A DNA stretch of 5,375 nt, from positions 1 to 5,375 of the forward strand of contig DAHVXO010000375.1 of assembly GCA_027356675.1 (NCBI GenBank), read 5' to 3'. A program made the position numbers and the translations under genes. This DNA comes from Symbiobacteriaceae bacterium. Its GTDB lineage: Bacteria; Bacillota_E; Symbiobacteriia; Symbiobacteriales; Symbiobacteriaceae. Positions 1 through 5,375 of this stretch are shown here, piece by piece; position 1 is the stretch's first letter; each line of letters begins with the position of its first letter. Below the pieces are notes generated by a model, which was given only the letters and a program-made list of their open reading frames with translations, did not search any database and had not been told where the DNA came from.

Positions 1-831
1 CTACGCACGCTGGTCATGGTTCATGACAACTTTGCCAGGTTGCTGCAGAGTTTCCTCTTATCCAGCCTGCGCACTCGCTCACAGGTACAAGTCCGTGGAA
101 CGAACCAGTACCTGTTTGCCGAATATGTGCAACTACTCCCCAACCCTGCAATTGTGGCCATTTTCAAGCTTAACCCCCTGCCTGGCCTTTGCCTCCTGGA
201 GATCAGTCAGAACATCGCCTTTGCGATCATCGATCGTGTCTTCGGCGGCGTAGGTTCCGACGTTCAGCCCCAGCGGGGCCTTTCGGAAATCGAGTTGAGC
301 GTCATCCAGCGAACGATTACGGACATGTTTACCCCACTCCAGGAAGCCTGGCGCAATGTGGTCGCGATACAACCCACGCTGGAGGGTCTGGAAACCAACC
401 CCATGTTCCTGCAGACCTCCGCCCCGTCTGAAGTCCACGCCACGGTAACACTGGGCGTACAAATCGGCGAACACATGGGCCACATTATGCTGGTCTTCCC
501 GTCTGCCACCATGGAGCCGGTGCTGTCCCGTCTGTCGCTGCACTCCTGGCTCGGTTCGGACAAGGCTGTGGCGGAAGCGGACAGCAACACGCTTCAGACA
601 ACCATTCAGCAAGCGCCGATTGACGTGGGTGTCCACCTCGGCTATAGCAAAATCACGGTGGGCGAGTTCATGGCACTGAAGGTCGGCGATGTGATTCCGC
701 TCGACACCGGGTTGAACGGGGAACTGCCGGTCTACGTCGGGAACTGCCTGACATTCTATGGCCGCCCCGGTGTAGTGAAAAACCGCATGTCGGTCCAGAT
801 CACACGCCGCGCACCGGAGCAACCGTTCTAG
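1..831 (+). CDS. fliM: Flagellar motor switch protein FliM (5'-truncated by window edge)
   Basis: C-ring switch protein. It binds CheY-P and FliG and sets the direction of motor rotation on the cytoplasmic face of the basal body. The reading frame is open from base 1, and the first visible codons (LRTL) precede the FliM-type segment HDNFARLLQSFL. So the ATG at 16 is internal, and roughly the first 45-55 residues, including the CheY-P-binding N-terminal peptide, lie outside the window. Visible residues 1 to about 185 are the CheC-like middle domain. They carry LPNPAIVAIF, FAIIDRVFGG and the GGxG motif (GGVG, nt 244-255), which in this family contacts FliG. Residues about 200-270 are the C-terminal SpoA/FliN-like domain (VHLGYSKITVGEF, LKVGDVIPLD, GRPGVVKNRMSVQITR). 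The gene ends with TAG at 829-831, 33 nt before the cheX ATG. No fliN or fliY follows it here. The family assignment is secure. Confidence 0.96.
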   Translation, partial: LRTLVMVHDNFARLLQSFLLSSLRTRSQVQVRGTNQYLFAEYVQLLPNPAIVAIFKLNPLPGLCLLEISQNIAFAIIDRVFGGVGSDVQPQRGLSEIELSVIQRTITDMFTPLQEAWRNVVAIQPTLEGLETNPMFLQTSAPSEVHATVTLGVQIGEHMGHIMLVFPSATMEPVLSRLSLHSWLGSDKAVAEADSNTLQTTIQQAPIDVGVHLGYSKITVGEFMALKVGDVIPLDTGLNGELPVYVGNCLTFYGRPGVVKNRMSVQITRRAPEQPF

Positions 832-864
832 TTGCGCCGTACGCGAGAACAGAGTGGTGGGGAC

Positions 865-1371
865 ATGAAGGCTGAGTTCTTGAACCCCTTCGTTTATGCT
901 GGCATGAAAGTGCTCTCAGCGGAGGCCGGTCTCCAGAAATGGGTGCCCAGCAAGCCCTACCTGATTCAGACCGATTCCACACGGCAGGCGGTAAACGTCG
1001 CTCTTGGAGTCGTGGGCGCGGTGCAGGGATTGGTCATCTATGGCATGGACCTGTCGGTCGCCAAAGGCATACTCAAGGCCATGGCCGGAGCGCCGATCCC
1101 CATGTCGGATCCCATGGCGAAGAGTGCACTTGGCGAGTTAGGGAATCTGATCACCGGACTGGCCGTCGGCATTCTGGGAGAGACCGGTTATCCCTGCCGC
1201 ATCTCACCACCGGTCATTATCAGAGGCACCTCGGTACGCATTCTCGCCAAGTCGATTCCGATGGTCCTGATCCCGATTACGACTGAACTTGGCGAGGTCA
1301 AGATTCATCTGGCGCTCAGTGAGGTAGACCAGACTGCCAATTTCCAGACCGCAATGGCCGGAGGGATGTAG
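865..1371 (+). CDS. cheX: CheX-like CheY-P phosphatase (CheC/CheX/FliY family)
   Basis: Predicted cytoplasmic phosphatase that hydrolyses CheY-P and so ends the switching signal. The product is 168 aa, a normal length for CheX. The N-terminus MKAEFLNPFVYAGMKVL is the typical CheX opening and decides the ATG at 865. The frame is open back to a TTG at 832, but that would add 11 unconserved residues. A G-rich stretch (856-862) just before the ATG is only a modest ribosome site. The middle holds the family's active-site helix, GELGNLITG, with E91 and N94 as the ExxN pair, followed by GETGYPCRISPPVI. The C-terminal strands read IPMVLIPITTELGEVKIHLAL. One ExxN site is seen, as in CheX, whereas CheC has two. 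Its position directly after fliM suggests that it acts at or near the switch. No cheD, cheY or other chemotaxis gene is visible beside it. Activity is inferred from the motif. Confidence 0.85.
   Translation: MKAEFLNPFVYAGMKVLSAEAGLQKWVPSKPYLIQTDSTRQAVNVALGVVGAVQGLVIYGMDLSVAKGILKAMAGAPIPMSDPMAKSALGELGNLITGLAVGILGETGYPCRISPPVIIRGTSVRILAKSIPMVLIPITTELGEVKIHLALSEVDQTANFQTAMAGGM
1360..1365 (+). promoter_or_regulatory. Shine-Dalgarno site of the FlgF/G-family gene, inside cheX
   Basis: GGAGGG, 8 nt before the ATG at 1374. It is formed by the last Gly-Gly codons of cheX, and the cheX stop (1369-1371) falls between the site and the start. This arrangement favours translational coupling. Confidence 0.8.
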
Positions 1372-1373
1372 TT

Positions 1374-2054
1374 ATGATCAGGGGTATGGGAGCCTCTCGT
1401 GCTGGCATGGCGTGGGAACAGACCCGGGCAGACGTGATCGCAAACAACGTCGCGAATCTGAATACCCACGGGTTCAAACGGTCTGTGGCCGTTGGCACCC
1501 AGTTTGGTGAAATGCTCCTCCGTCGTATGGATGACCAGGCGTCTGAGGGCAGTGCTCCGGCGGTCGGCCCATTAGGGCACGGGGCCGTGCTGACCCTGGT
1601 GTCCACCGACCAGGCCGCCGGTTCGCTGCTCCCTTCTGACAGTCCGCTAGATGTGGCGCTGACGGACGTTGGTGAGTTCACGTTCCAAACACCTGCCGGG
1701 CCGGGCTATACCCGCAGCGGCAGCTTCCACCGCAACCAGGACGGCACGCTGGTGACCACAGAAGGCTTCCCGGTGTTGGTGGGCGGCCGGAGCGTAGGCG
1801 CAGGCGCCAGGTCGGTGGTGATCCAGGCCGATGCCAGCGTGCTGGTCGATGGTCAATCTGCCGGACGGTTGGATATTCGGGGCGGAGCGGACACACGGCT
1901 GGCGGTCGGCGCCCTGGAGTCCTCCAATGTGGATCTCGGCCGTGAGACCACGGACCTGATCACGGCGCTGCGCGCCTTCCAGGTGAATCAACGGGCGCTT
2001 CAAGTCCAGGACCAGATCCTGGCGAAAGCTGTTTCCGAACTAGGCAGGGTCTAA
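1374..2054 (+). CDS. FlgF/FlgG-family flagellar rod (hook-basal body) protein
   Basis: Axial flagellar protein, expected to be exported by the flagellar type III system and assembled into the rod. The product is 226 aa, shorter than typical FlgF or FlgG (about 245-265). The N-terminal rod signature is ADVIANNVANLNTHGFKR (residues about 19-36). The central FlgE/F/G-like part is at about 85-135, with SPLDVAL, GYTRSGSFHRNQDGTLVTTEGFPVL. The C-terminal helix is ALESSNVDLGRETTDLITALR then AFQVNQRALQVQDQIL (180-216). The usual GDGFF motif after the LDVAI-type strand reads DVGEF here (98-102), a divergence. A strong ribosome site lies 8 nt before the ATG. Whether it is the FlgF or FlgG ortholog (FlhO/FlhP in Bacillus naming) cannot be settled from one copy, so no symbol is given. 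It lies 2 nt after cheX and 26 nt before flgB. Confidence 0.9.
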   Translation: MIRGMGASRAGMAWEQTRADVIANNVANLNTHGFKRSVAVGTQFGEMLLRRMDDQASEGSAPAVGPLGHGAVLTLVSTDQAAGSLLPSDSPLDVALTDVGEFTFQTPAGPGYTRSGSFHRNQDGTLVTTEGFPVLVGGRSVGAGARSVVIQADASVLVDGQSAGRLDIRGGADTRLAVGALESSNVDLGRETTDLITALRAFQVNQRALQVQDQILAKAVSELGRV

Positions 2055-2063
2055 GGTTTCAGA

Positions 2064-2075
2064 GAGGTGAGGTGG
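2064..2075 (+). promoter_or_regulatory. Double Shine-Dalgarno-like stretch before flgB that bears on the start
   Basis: Two overlapping purine-rich sites occur: GAGGTGA (2064-2070) and GAGGTGG (2069-2075). The second is 5 nt from the ATG at 2081, a good spacing. The first is only 1 nt from the possible GTG start at 2072, which is too close. The ATG is therefore preferred. Confidence 0.6.
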
Positions 2076-2080
2076 CCGCC

Positions 2081-2440
2081 ATGCTTGGCAAGGATATCAC
2101 AGCACGACTGCTCGAGCGGAGTTTACAAGCTTCGTCCCTGCGCCAGCAAGTTCTGGCCAACAACATCGCCAACATGAACACCCCTGGCTTCAAGCGTGCC
2201 CGGGTCGAATTCGAAAGAGAGCTGGCGGCTGCCATGGGTTCAGCAGAGAACCCGGATTCAGTCATGCCGAAGGTTATCGTGGAGACCGAGTCAACGGGCC
2301 GACCGGACGGCAACAACGTGGACATCGATCAAGAAATGACGCAAATCGCCGAAAACCAGATCTGGTATGCGGCGCTGACCCGGCAGCTTTCCGACCACTT
2401 TTCCCGGCTCCGCATGGTTATCCACGACGGGAGGCGCTAA
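2081..2440 (+). CDS. flgB: Flagellar basal-body rod protein FlgB
   Basis: Proximal rod subunit, exported through the flagellar type III apparatus. With the ATG at 2081 the product is 119 aa, slightly short of the usual 125-140. An in-frame GTG at 2072 would add three residues but has poor ribosome-site spacing. The family pattern is clear. The N-terminal segment LLERSLQASSLRQQVLANN is followed by IANMNTPGFKRARVEFE (residues about 29-45). Then comes a short variable loop, and the C-terminal part has GNNVDIDQEMTQIAENQIWY and LTRQLSDHFSRLRMVI (78-114). It sits 26 nt after the FlgF/G-family gene and 3 nt before flgC, the usual partner. The last codons provide the flgC ribosome site. Confidence 0.94.
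   Translation: MLGKDITARLLERSLQASSLRQQVLANNIANMNTPGFKRARVEFERELAAAMGSAENPDSVMPKVIVETESTGRPDGNNVDIDQEMTQIAENQIWYAALTRQLSDHFSRLRMVIHDGRR
2429..2434 (+). promoter_or_regulatory. Shine-Dalgarno site of flgC, inside the end of flgB
   Basis: GGGAGG, 9 nt before the flgC ATG at 2444. It is made by the penultimate codons of flgB, so the ribosome ending flgB lies over the flgC start region. Confidence 0.75.
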
Positions 2441-2443
2441 ATT

Positions 2444-2887
2444 ATGCGGCTATTCAAGGCGATGGAAGCCAGCACGTCGGCCCTTACTGCTGAACGCCTT
2501 CGGATGGACCTGATCGCCAACAATCTGGCCAACATCAACACCACCCGCACCGCTTCCGGCACACCATACCGGCGAAAGGTGGCTGTGCAGGCCGAACGTC
2601 CGGACAGCTTTCAGAACGTGCTGGACCGGCAACTGAAGCCGGATGAGCCGGGAGTTGGTGCAGGCGTTCAGGTCACCAGCATTGTCGAGGACCTGTCGCC
2701 CTTCAAGCTCAAGTACGACCCCTCGCACCCGGACGCCGACGAAAAGGGCATGGTACGGCTGCCCAACGTGGACCTGCTCACCGAAATTACGGATCTGATG
2801 ATGTCCCAGCGCGTCTACGAGGCTAACGTAACGGCATTCAACGCCGGCAAGGGCATGGCGCTGAAGGCCCTCGAAATCGGACGGTAA
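2444..2887 (+). CDS. flgC: Flagellar basal-body rod protein FlgC
   Basis: Proximal rod subunit that stacks with FlgB on the FliE/MS-ring base. The product is 147 aa, a normal FlgC length. The FlgC-specific N-terminal signature LIANNLANINTTRT plus PYRRKVAV (residues about 23-48) separates it from FlgB and FlgG. The segment GVQVTSIVEDLSPFKLKYDPSHPDAD (74-99) is characteristic of FlgC. So is the C-terminal part, GMVRLPNVDLLTEITDLMMSQRVYEANVTAFNAGKGM. The start is fixed by the ribosome site at 2429-2434. It lies 3 nt after flgB and 19 nt before fliE, the classical flgB-flgC-fliE order. Confidence 0.97.
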   Translation: MRLFKAMEASTSALTAERLRMDLIANNLANINTTRTASGTPYRRKVAVQAERPDSFQNVLDRQLKPDEPGVGAGVQVTSIVEDLSPFKLKYDPSHPDADEKGMVRLPNVDLLTEITDLMMSQRVYEANVTAFNAGKGMALKALEIGR

Positions 2888-2889
2888 AA

Positions 2890-2896
2890 GGGGGGG
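2890..2896 (+). promoter_or_regulatory. G-rich ribosome-binding site of fliE
   Basis: A run of seven G preceded by four A, 10 nt before the GTG at 2907. It is not a clean GGAGG. It is the only purine-rich site near the start, and an in-frame TAG at 2901-2903 rules out any earlier start. Confidence 0.5.
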
Positions 2897-2906
2897 CGCA
2901 TAGGCA

Positions 2907-3209
2907 GTGAACATCCAGCGACTGAGTGCACTCCTCAATACCGAACTGCCAGGCGTTGAACCCAAATCGGCGGTTCTGCCGGCACAAGGCCCCAGTTTTC
3001 AGGACGTGCTCTCGCAGGCCCTGACCAGGGTGCAGCAGGATCAGGTGGCAGCGGGCGACGCGGCAGCCAAACTGGCAACCGGGGAGATCAAGGATGTCGC
3101 TGAGGTCATGATCAGCTCGGAACGGGCCAATCTCAGCCTCGGTCTGGCCCTCCAAGTGCGCAACAAGCTTCTGGAAGCTTATCAGGAGATCATGCGTACG
3201 CCGCTCTAA
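2907..3209 (+). CDS. fliE: Flagellar hook-basal body complex protein FliE
   Basis: Small export substrate that joins the MS ring (FliF) to the proximal rod. The product is 100 aa, typical for FliE, and starts with GTG. An in-frame stop two codons upstream leaves no alternative. Residues 1-30 are variable. FQDVLSQALTRVQQDQVAA (31-49) is the first helix. The strongly conserved C-terminus follows: DVAEVMISSERANLSLGLAL, then QVRNKLLEAYQEIMRTPL (63-100), matching the family's VRNK...AYQEIMRM ending. It lies between flgC and fliF as in many flagellar operons. The gap to fliF is 45 nt, the longest in the window, with no terminator in it. Confidence 0.96.
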   Translation: MNIQRLSALLNTELPGVEPKSAVLPAQGPSFQDVLSQALTRVQQDQVAAGDAAAKLATGEIKDVAEVMISSERANLSLGLALQVRNKLLEAYQEIMRTPL

Positions 3210-3241
3210 TACAGTGCTGGTTCGAATCACCGCCTGACACC

Positions 3242-3247
3242 GGAGGG
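3242..3247 (+). promoter_or_regulatory. Shine-Dalgarno site supporting the TTG start of fliF
   Basis: GGAGGG, 7 nt before the TTG at 3255. The next in-frame ATG (3294, residue 14) has no such site upstream. This decides the TTG start. Confidence 0.8.
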
Positions 3248-3254
3248 AAACCGC

Positions 3255-4976
3255 TTGTCTAGCTCAGCCAACCTGCAGATCCGTGTGAAACAAATGTGGA
3301 CCGGGCTGGGTCTCATGCAGCGGTGGCTGGCTGGCGGCATGCTAGTTGCCCTGGTCCTGGCCGTCAGCCTGGGTGTTTACCTGAACCGTCCGGATTGGGT
3401 GGTGCTGGTCAGACAGGCGGACCCCAAGGATGCGGCAGCGATTGTCGCCCGGCTGCAAGAGCTGAAAGTGCCCTACCGCCCCACGGGGGACGGGTACACG
3501 ATTGAGGTGCCAAAGACCGAACAATATACCGCAAAACTTGCACTGGCCCAGGCCGGACTACCCAAGGGGACCAGCGTCGGCATGGAACTGTTCGATCAGC
3601 CCAAGTTCGGCGCTACGGAGTTCGACCGCAAAGTGAACTACCTCCGGGCTCAGCAGGGCGAACTGGAGAAGGCGCTCATGCGCATGAGCGACCTGGAGTA
3701 CGCCAACGTCAAGCTGGCGATTCCCGAACGGACGGTCTTTGTGCGGGACCAGCAACCGGTAACGGCGGCTGTTCTGGTGCAGCCCCGTTCAGGGCGGGTG
3801 CTGTCACCGGATCAGGTATCAGGCATTGTGAACTTTGTCTCCGGCTCCGTTCAGGGCCTGATGGTCGACAACGTGAAGGTAGTTGACCAATCCGGACGCC
3901 TGCTGTCTAACGGTCTGGTCGGACAGGCAGACGGTGGACTGGGCATGGATCCTGACCATTTGAAGCGGCAGAATGAACTACAAATGAAGGTCGAGGACCG
4001 GGTCCAGTCGCTGTTGGAGCCGATTTTCGGAAAGGGCAATGTGGTGGCTCGGGTTAACCTCGAACTCAACCTGGAAGCCAGCCGCATTGAGAACCAGATG
4101 GTGGGCGGCAGCACCCCAAAAACCACGGAGACCACCCGCGAAGCCGTCTCGGGAAGGCGGACAACAAGCCCGATCCCAGCGGGGCCGTCCGACCCGAACG
4201 CTCCGCCTGTATACCGGGGCGACAGTGGTACGAACGACGGGAGCGACCAGTGGAAAACCAAGACCACCACGGACTACGCCGTCAGCCAGACCAAGGAGAC
4301 CAAGCTGATCCCGCCCGGGGCTGTCAAGCGGCTGTCCGTGGGCATCGCGGTGAACCAGCCCAGCATGAGCGCAGAGACCATCATCCGGATCAAGGACACT
4401 GTGGCCAACACCACTGGCGCCGACACAGCGTCCATCAGTGTCCTGGCGATGTCCTTTAACAAAGAGCAGGCCCAGACCCCAGCGCCTACGTCACCCCCGA
4501 CCTTCCAACTGCAACCGGCCACCCTTGCCGTGGGGCTGGGTGCTGCGGCAGTCGTACTGCTCGCCGGCTTCTTCATGCTACGGCGCCGCCGGGAAGACTT
4601 GGATCTGGCGCTGGAGTTTGAACCGTTCCAGCCCGGGCTCTCCACCGCCGCGGTCGGCGCCGGGACCGGCAGCACCCTGGATGTGGCGCTGGGTCTGGAA
4701 CCGGCGCCCATGCGCAAGGGCACCGGACCAGATGGTTCCCCCCCTCCGCTCGGTGGCCCGGTGCCACAACAACCCCCGGCGGAAGAGATGCCCCCCGTGG
4801 TGCAGACTCCCCGGCAGAACCTTGAGGCGGTCATGGCAGCCAAGCCCCAACTGGCCATGGTGCAGGGCGGCCATCCCCCGGATGAAGCGCTTATGGGCGT
4901 GGTTGACGATCTGGTCAAGAGTAGCCCCAAGGCCTGTGCCGAGCCGCTGCGCCAGTGGCTGAAAGGAGGGACCTGA
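3255..4976 (+). CDS. fliF: Flagellar MS-ring protein FliF
   Basis: Inner-membrane protein that forms the MS ring, the base of the basal body and the housing for the export gate. The product is 573 aa, within the usual 520-580, with a TTG start set by the ribosome site at 3242-3247. A short cytoplasmic N-terminus is followed by membrane segment 1 at about residues 24-43. The ring-building region at about 45-225 contains KVPYRPTGDGYTIEVP, GLPKGTSVGMELFDQPKFG, FDRKVNYLRAQQGELEKAL and VKLAIPERTVFVRDQQP. The third ring domain, about 235-400, has a polar Thr/Pro/Gly-rich insertion at about 282-345. Membrane segment 2 is at about 422-442, followed by basic RRRR. The cytoplasmic tail of about 130 residues ends with VVDDLVKSSPKACAEPLRQW, the FliG-binding helices. 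The tail is Pro/Gly-rich and holds a duplicated nine-residue motif. It overlaps fliG by one base. Confidence 0.97.
   Translation: MSSSANLQIRVKQMWTGLGLMQRWLAGGMLVALVLAVSLGVYLNRPDWVVLVRQADPKDAAAIVARLQELKVPYRPTGDGYTIEVPKTEQYTAKLALAQAGLPKGTSVGMELFDQPKFGATEFDRKVNYLRAQQGELEKALMRMSDLEYANVKLAIPERTVFVRDQQPVTAAVLVQPRSGRVLSPDQVSGIVNFVSGSVQGLMVDNVKVVDQSGRLLSNGLVGQADGGLGMDPDHLKRQNELQMKVEDRVQSLLEPIFGKGNVVARVNLELNLEASRIENQMVGGSTPKTTETTREAVSGRRTTSPIPAGPSDPNAPPVYRGDSGTNDGSDQWKTKTTTDYAVSQTKETKLIPPGAVKRLSVGIAVNQPSMSAETIIRIKDTVANTTGADTASISVLAMSFNKEQAQTPAPTSPPTFQLQPATLAVGLGAAAVVLLAGFFMLRRRREDLDLALEFEPFQPGLSTAAVGAGTGSTLDVALGLEPAPMRKGTGPDGSPPPLGGPVPQQPPAEEMPPVVQTPRQNLEAVMAAKPQLAMVQGGHPPDEALMGVVDDLVKSSPKACAEPLRQWLKGGT
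3673..3690 (+). repeat. Perfect 18-bp palindrome inside fliF
   Basis: CGCTCATGCGCATGAGCG reads the same on both strands and encodes part of ALMRMSD. It has no loop, so it resembles a dyad protein-binding site more than an RNA hairpin. Such a match is expected by chance about 0.02 times in a window this size, if bases were random. No function can be assigned. Confidence 0.5.
4600..4703 (+). repeat. In-frame duplicated motif in the FliF cytoplasmic tail
   Basis: Two 26-nt copies, at 4600-4625 and 4678-4703, match at 21 of 26 bases and lie exactly 78 nt (26 codons) apart. They encode LDLALEFEP (residues 449-457) and LDVALGLEP (475-483), just after membrane segment 2. The spacer is Gly/Ala/Thr-rich. 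This looks like an old tandem duplication or a repeated short linear motif. Confidence 0.6.
4964..4970 (+). promoter_or_regulatory. Shine-Dalgarno site of fliG, inside the end of fliF
   Basis: AGGAGGG, 5 nt before the fliG ATG at 4976. It is made by the codons for the last Lys-Gly-Gly of FliF. The stop and start overlap as TGATG, so translation of the two partners is probably coupled. Confidence 0.85.
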
Positions 4977-5375
4977 TGGTTACCGCGATTGACCAGTTAA
5001 CCGGTAGGCAGAAGGCCGCTATTTTCTGTATTAACGTAGGTGCTGAACGGTCTGCTCGCATCCTGAAATACCTGCGGGACGACGAGATCGAAATGCTTAC
5101 AGTCGAAATCGCTCAGGCCCGGAAGGTTTCGCCGGAGATTCGTGACAAGGTGCTGCAGGAGTTCGTGGAAGTCGCCACCGCTGAACGGTATCTCCGCACA
5201 GGCGGCGTTGAATACGCCCGTGAGATCCTGGACAAGGCCGTCGGTGAACACCGGGCCCGGGAAATCCTGCAGCGCCTCACCGCCAGCCTCCGCAAACGCC
5301 CCTTTGACGGAGCGCGCCGCACGGACCCGTCCCAGTTGGCCAGCTTCCTGGTTGCCGAGCACCCGCAGACCATTG
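4976..5375 (+). CDS. fliG: Flagellar motor switch protein FliG (3'-truncated by window edge)
   Basis: Rotor protein linking the MS ring to the C ring and, through its C-terminal domain (not in the window), contacting the MotA stator. Only 133 codons are visible of a usual 330-345. The start is well fixed by the TGATG overlap with fliF and the ribosome site at 4964-4970. The N-terminal domain, about residues 5-105, opens with LTGRQKAAIFCINVGAERSA and continues with LRDDEIEMLTVEIAQARKVS, VLQEFVEVATAERYL and GGVEYAREILDKAVG. This is the part that binds the FliF tail. The middle domain begins at about 115 and shows EHPQ at 128-131, the family motif at the FliM interface, just before the window ends. 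Nothing unusual is seen. Confidence 0.97.
   Translation, partial: MVTAIDQLTGRQKAAIFCINVGAERSARILKYLRDDEIEMLTVEIAQARKVSPEIRDKVLQEFVEVATAERYLRTGGVEYAREILDKAVGEHRAREILQRLTASLRKRPFDGARRTDPSQLASFLVAEHPQTI

Noticed and set aside
133..822. Long open frame on the - strand (229 codons) opposite fliM
   Set aside because: It is antisense to a clear fliM reading frame, resembles no known family, is Arg/His-rich as expected from a shadow frame in GC-rich DNA, and has no convincing ribosome site.
832..864. TTG at 832 as the cheX start
   Set aside because: It would add 11 Arg-rich residues not typical of CheX. The only nearby purine site (816-819) is 12 nt away. The ATG at 865 gives the canonical MKAEF start.
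1434..2550. Repeated ANNxANxNT coding segments in the three rod genes as a DNA repeat
   Set aside because: This is the shared N-terminal signature of the flagellar rod protein family (paralogs). The DNA itself has diverged, so it is not a recent repeat.
2890..2896. Run of seven G as a frameshift or slippage site
   Set aside because: It lies between flgC and fliE, outside both coding frames, and is better explained as the fliE ribosome-binding region.
2450..2965. Open frame on the - strand opposite flgC
   Set aside because: It covers all of a well-conserved flgC and the start of fliE, and has no recognisable domain.
3219..3228. GGTTCGAATC, identical to a tRNA T-loop core, between fliE and fliF
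   Set aside because: The flanking bases do not form the 5-bp T-stem, and there is no acceptor stem, anticodon arm or room for a tRNA in the 45-nt gap. It is most likely chance.
3210..3254. Possible promoter or terminator in the fliE-fliF gap
   Set aside because: There is no -35/-10 pair with reasonable spacing, no sigma-28-like box and no GC stem followed by a T-run. Only the fliF ribosome site is supported.
4274..4930. Long open frame on the - strand (218 codons) opposite the 3' part of fliF
   Set aside because: It is low-complexity Ser/Gly/Ala/Pro-rich composition mirroring the Pro/Gly-rich FliF tail. The FliF frame is certain, so this is a shadow.

Overview
This 5375-base window lies wholly inside a flagellar (fla/che-type) gene cluster. 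All eight genes are on the + strand and very close together (1-nt overlap to 45-nt gaps). In order they are: fliM (5' end cut off by the window), cheX, a FlgF/FlgG-family rod gene, flgB, flgC, fliE, fliF, and fliG (3' end cut off). I see no terminator, no convincing promoter, no gene on the - strand, no RNA gene, no mobile element and no CRISPR. The best reading is the middle of one long operon whose promoter is upstream of the window.

Organism: the sequence is moderately GC-rich. Strong GGAGG-type Shine-Dalgarno sites precede most genes, and fliF (TTG) and fliE (GTG) use alternative starts. A CheX-type CheY-P phosphatase gene sits next to the switch gene fliM, and fliE-fliF-fliG follow flgB-flgC as in the fla/che operons of Gram-positive bacteria. 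This suggests a GC-rich Firmicutes-like or related deep-branching flagellated bacterium. That is inference, and the window alone does not fix the taxon.

Layout: positions 1-1371 hold switch and chemotaxis functions: FliM, the C-ring protein, and CheX, which dephosphorylates CheY-P. Positions 1374-3209 hold the rod: a FlgF/G-like protein, the proximal rod proteins FlgB and FlgC, and FliE, which joins the rod to the MS ring. Positions 3255-5375 hold the MS ring protein FliF and the start of the rotor protein FliG, which binds the FliF C-terminal tail. Together they form a continuous path from the rod through the MS ring to the switch, plus an enzyme that resets the switch signal. Both partners of the FliM-FliG contact are visible: the GGxG motif of FliM and the EHPQ motif of FliG.

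Nothing here looks like an undescribed system. The points worth a second look are modest: the gene order around cheX, a divergent short rod protein, a duplicated motif in the FliF tail, and a perfect 18-bp palindrome inside fliF.
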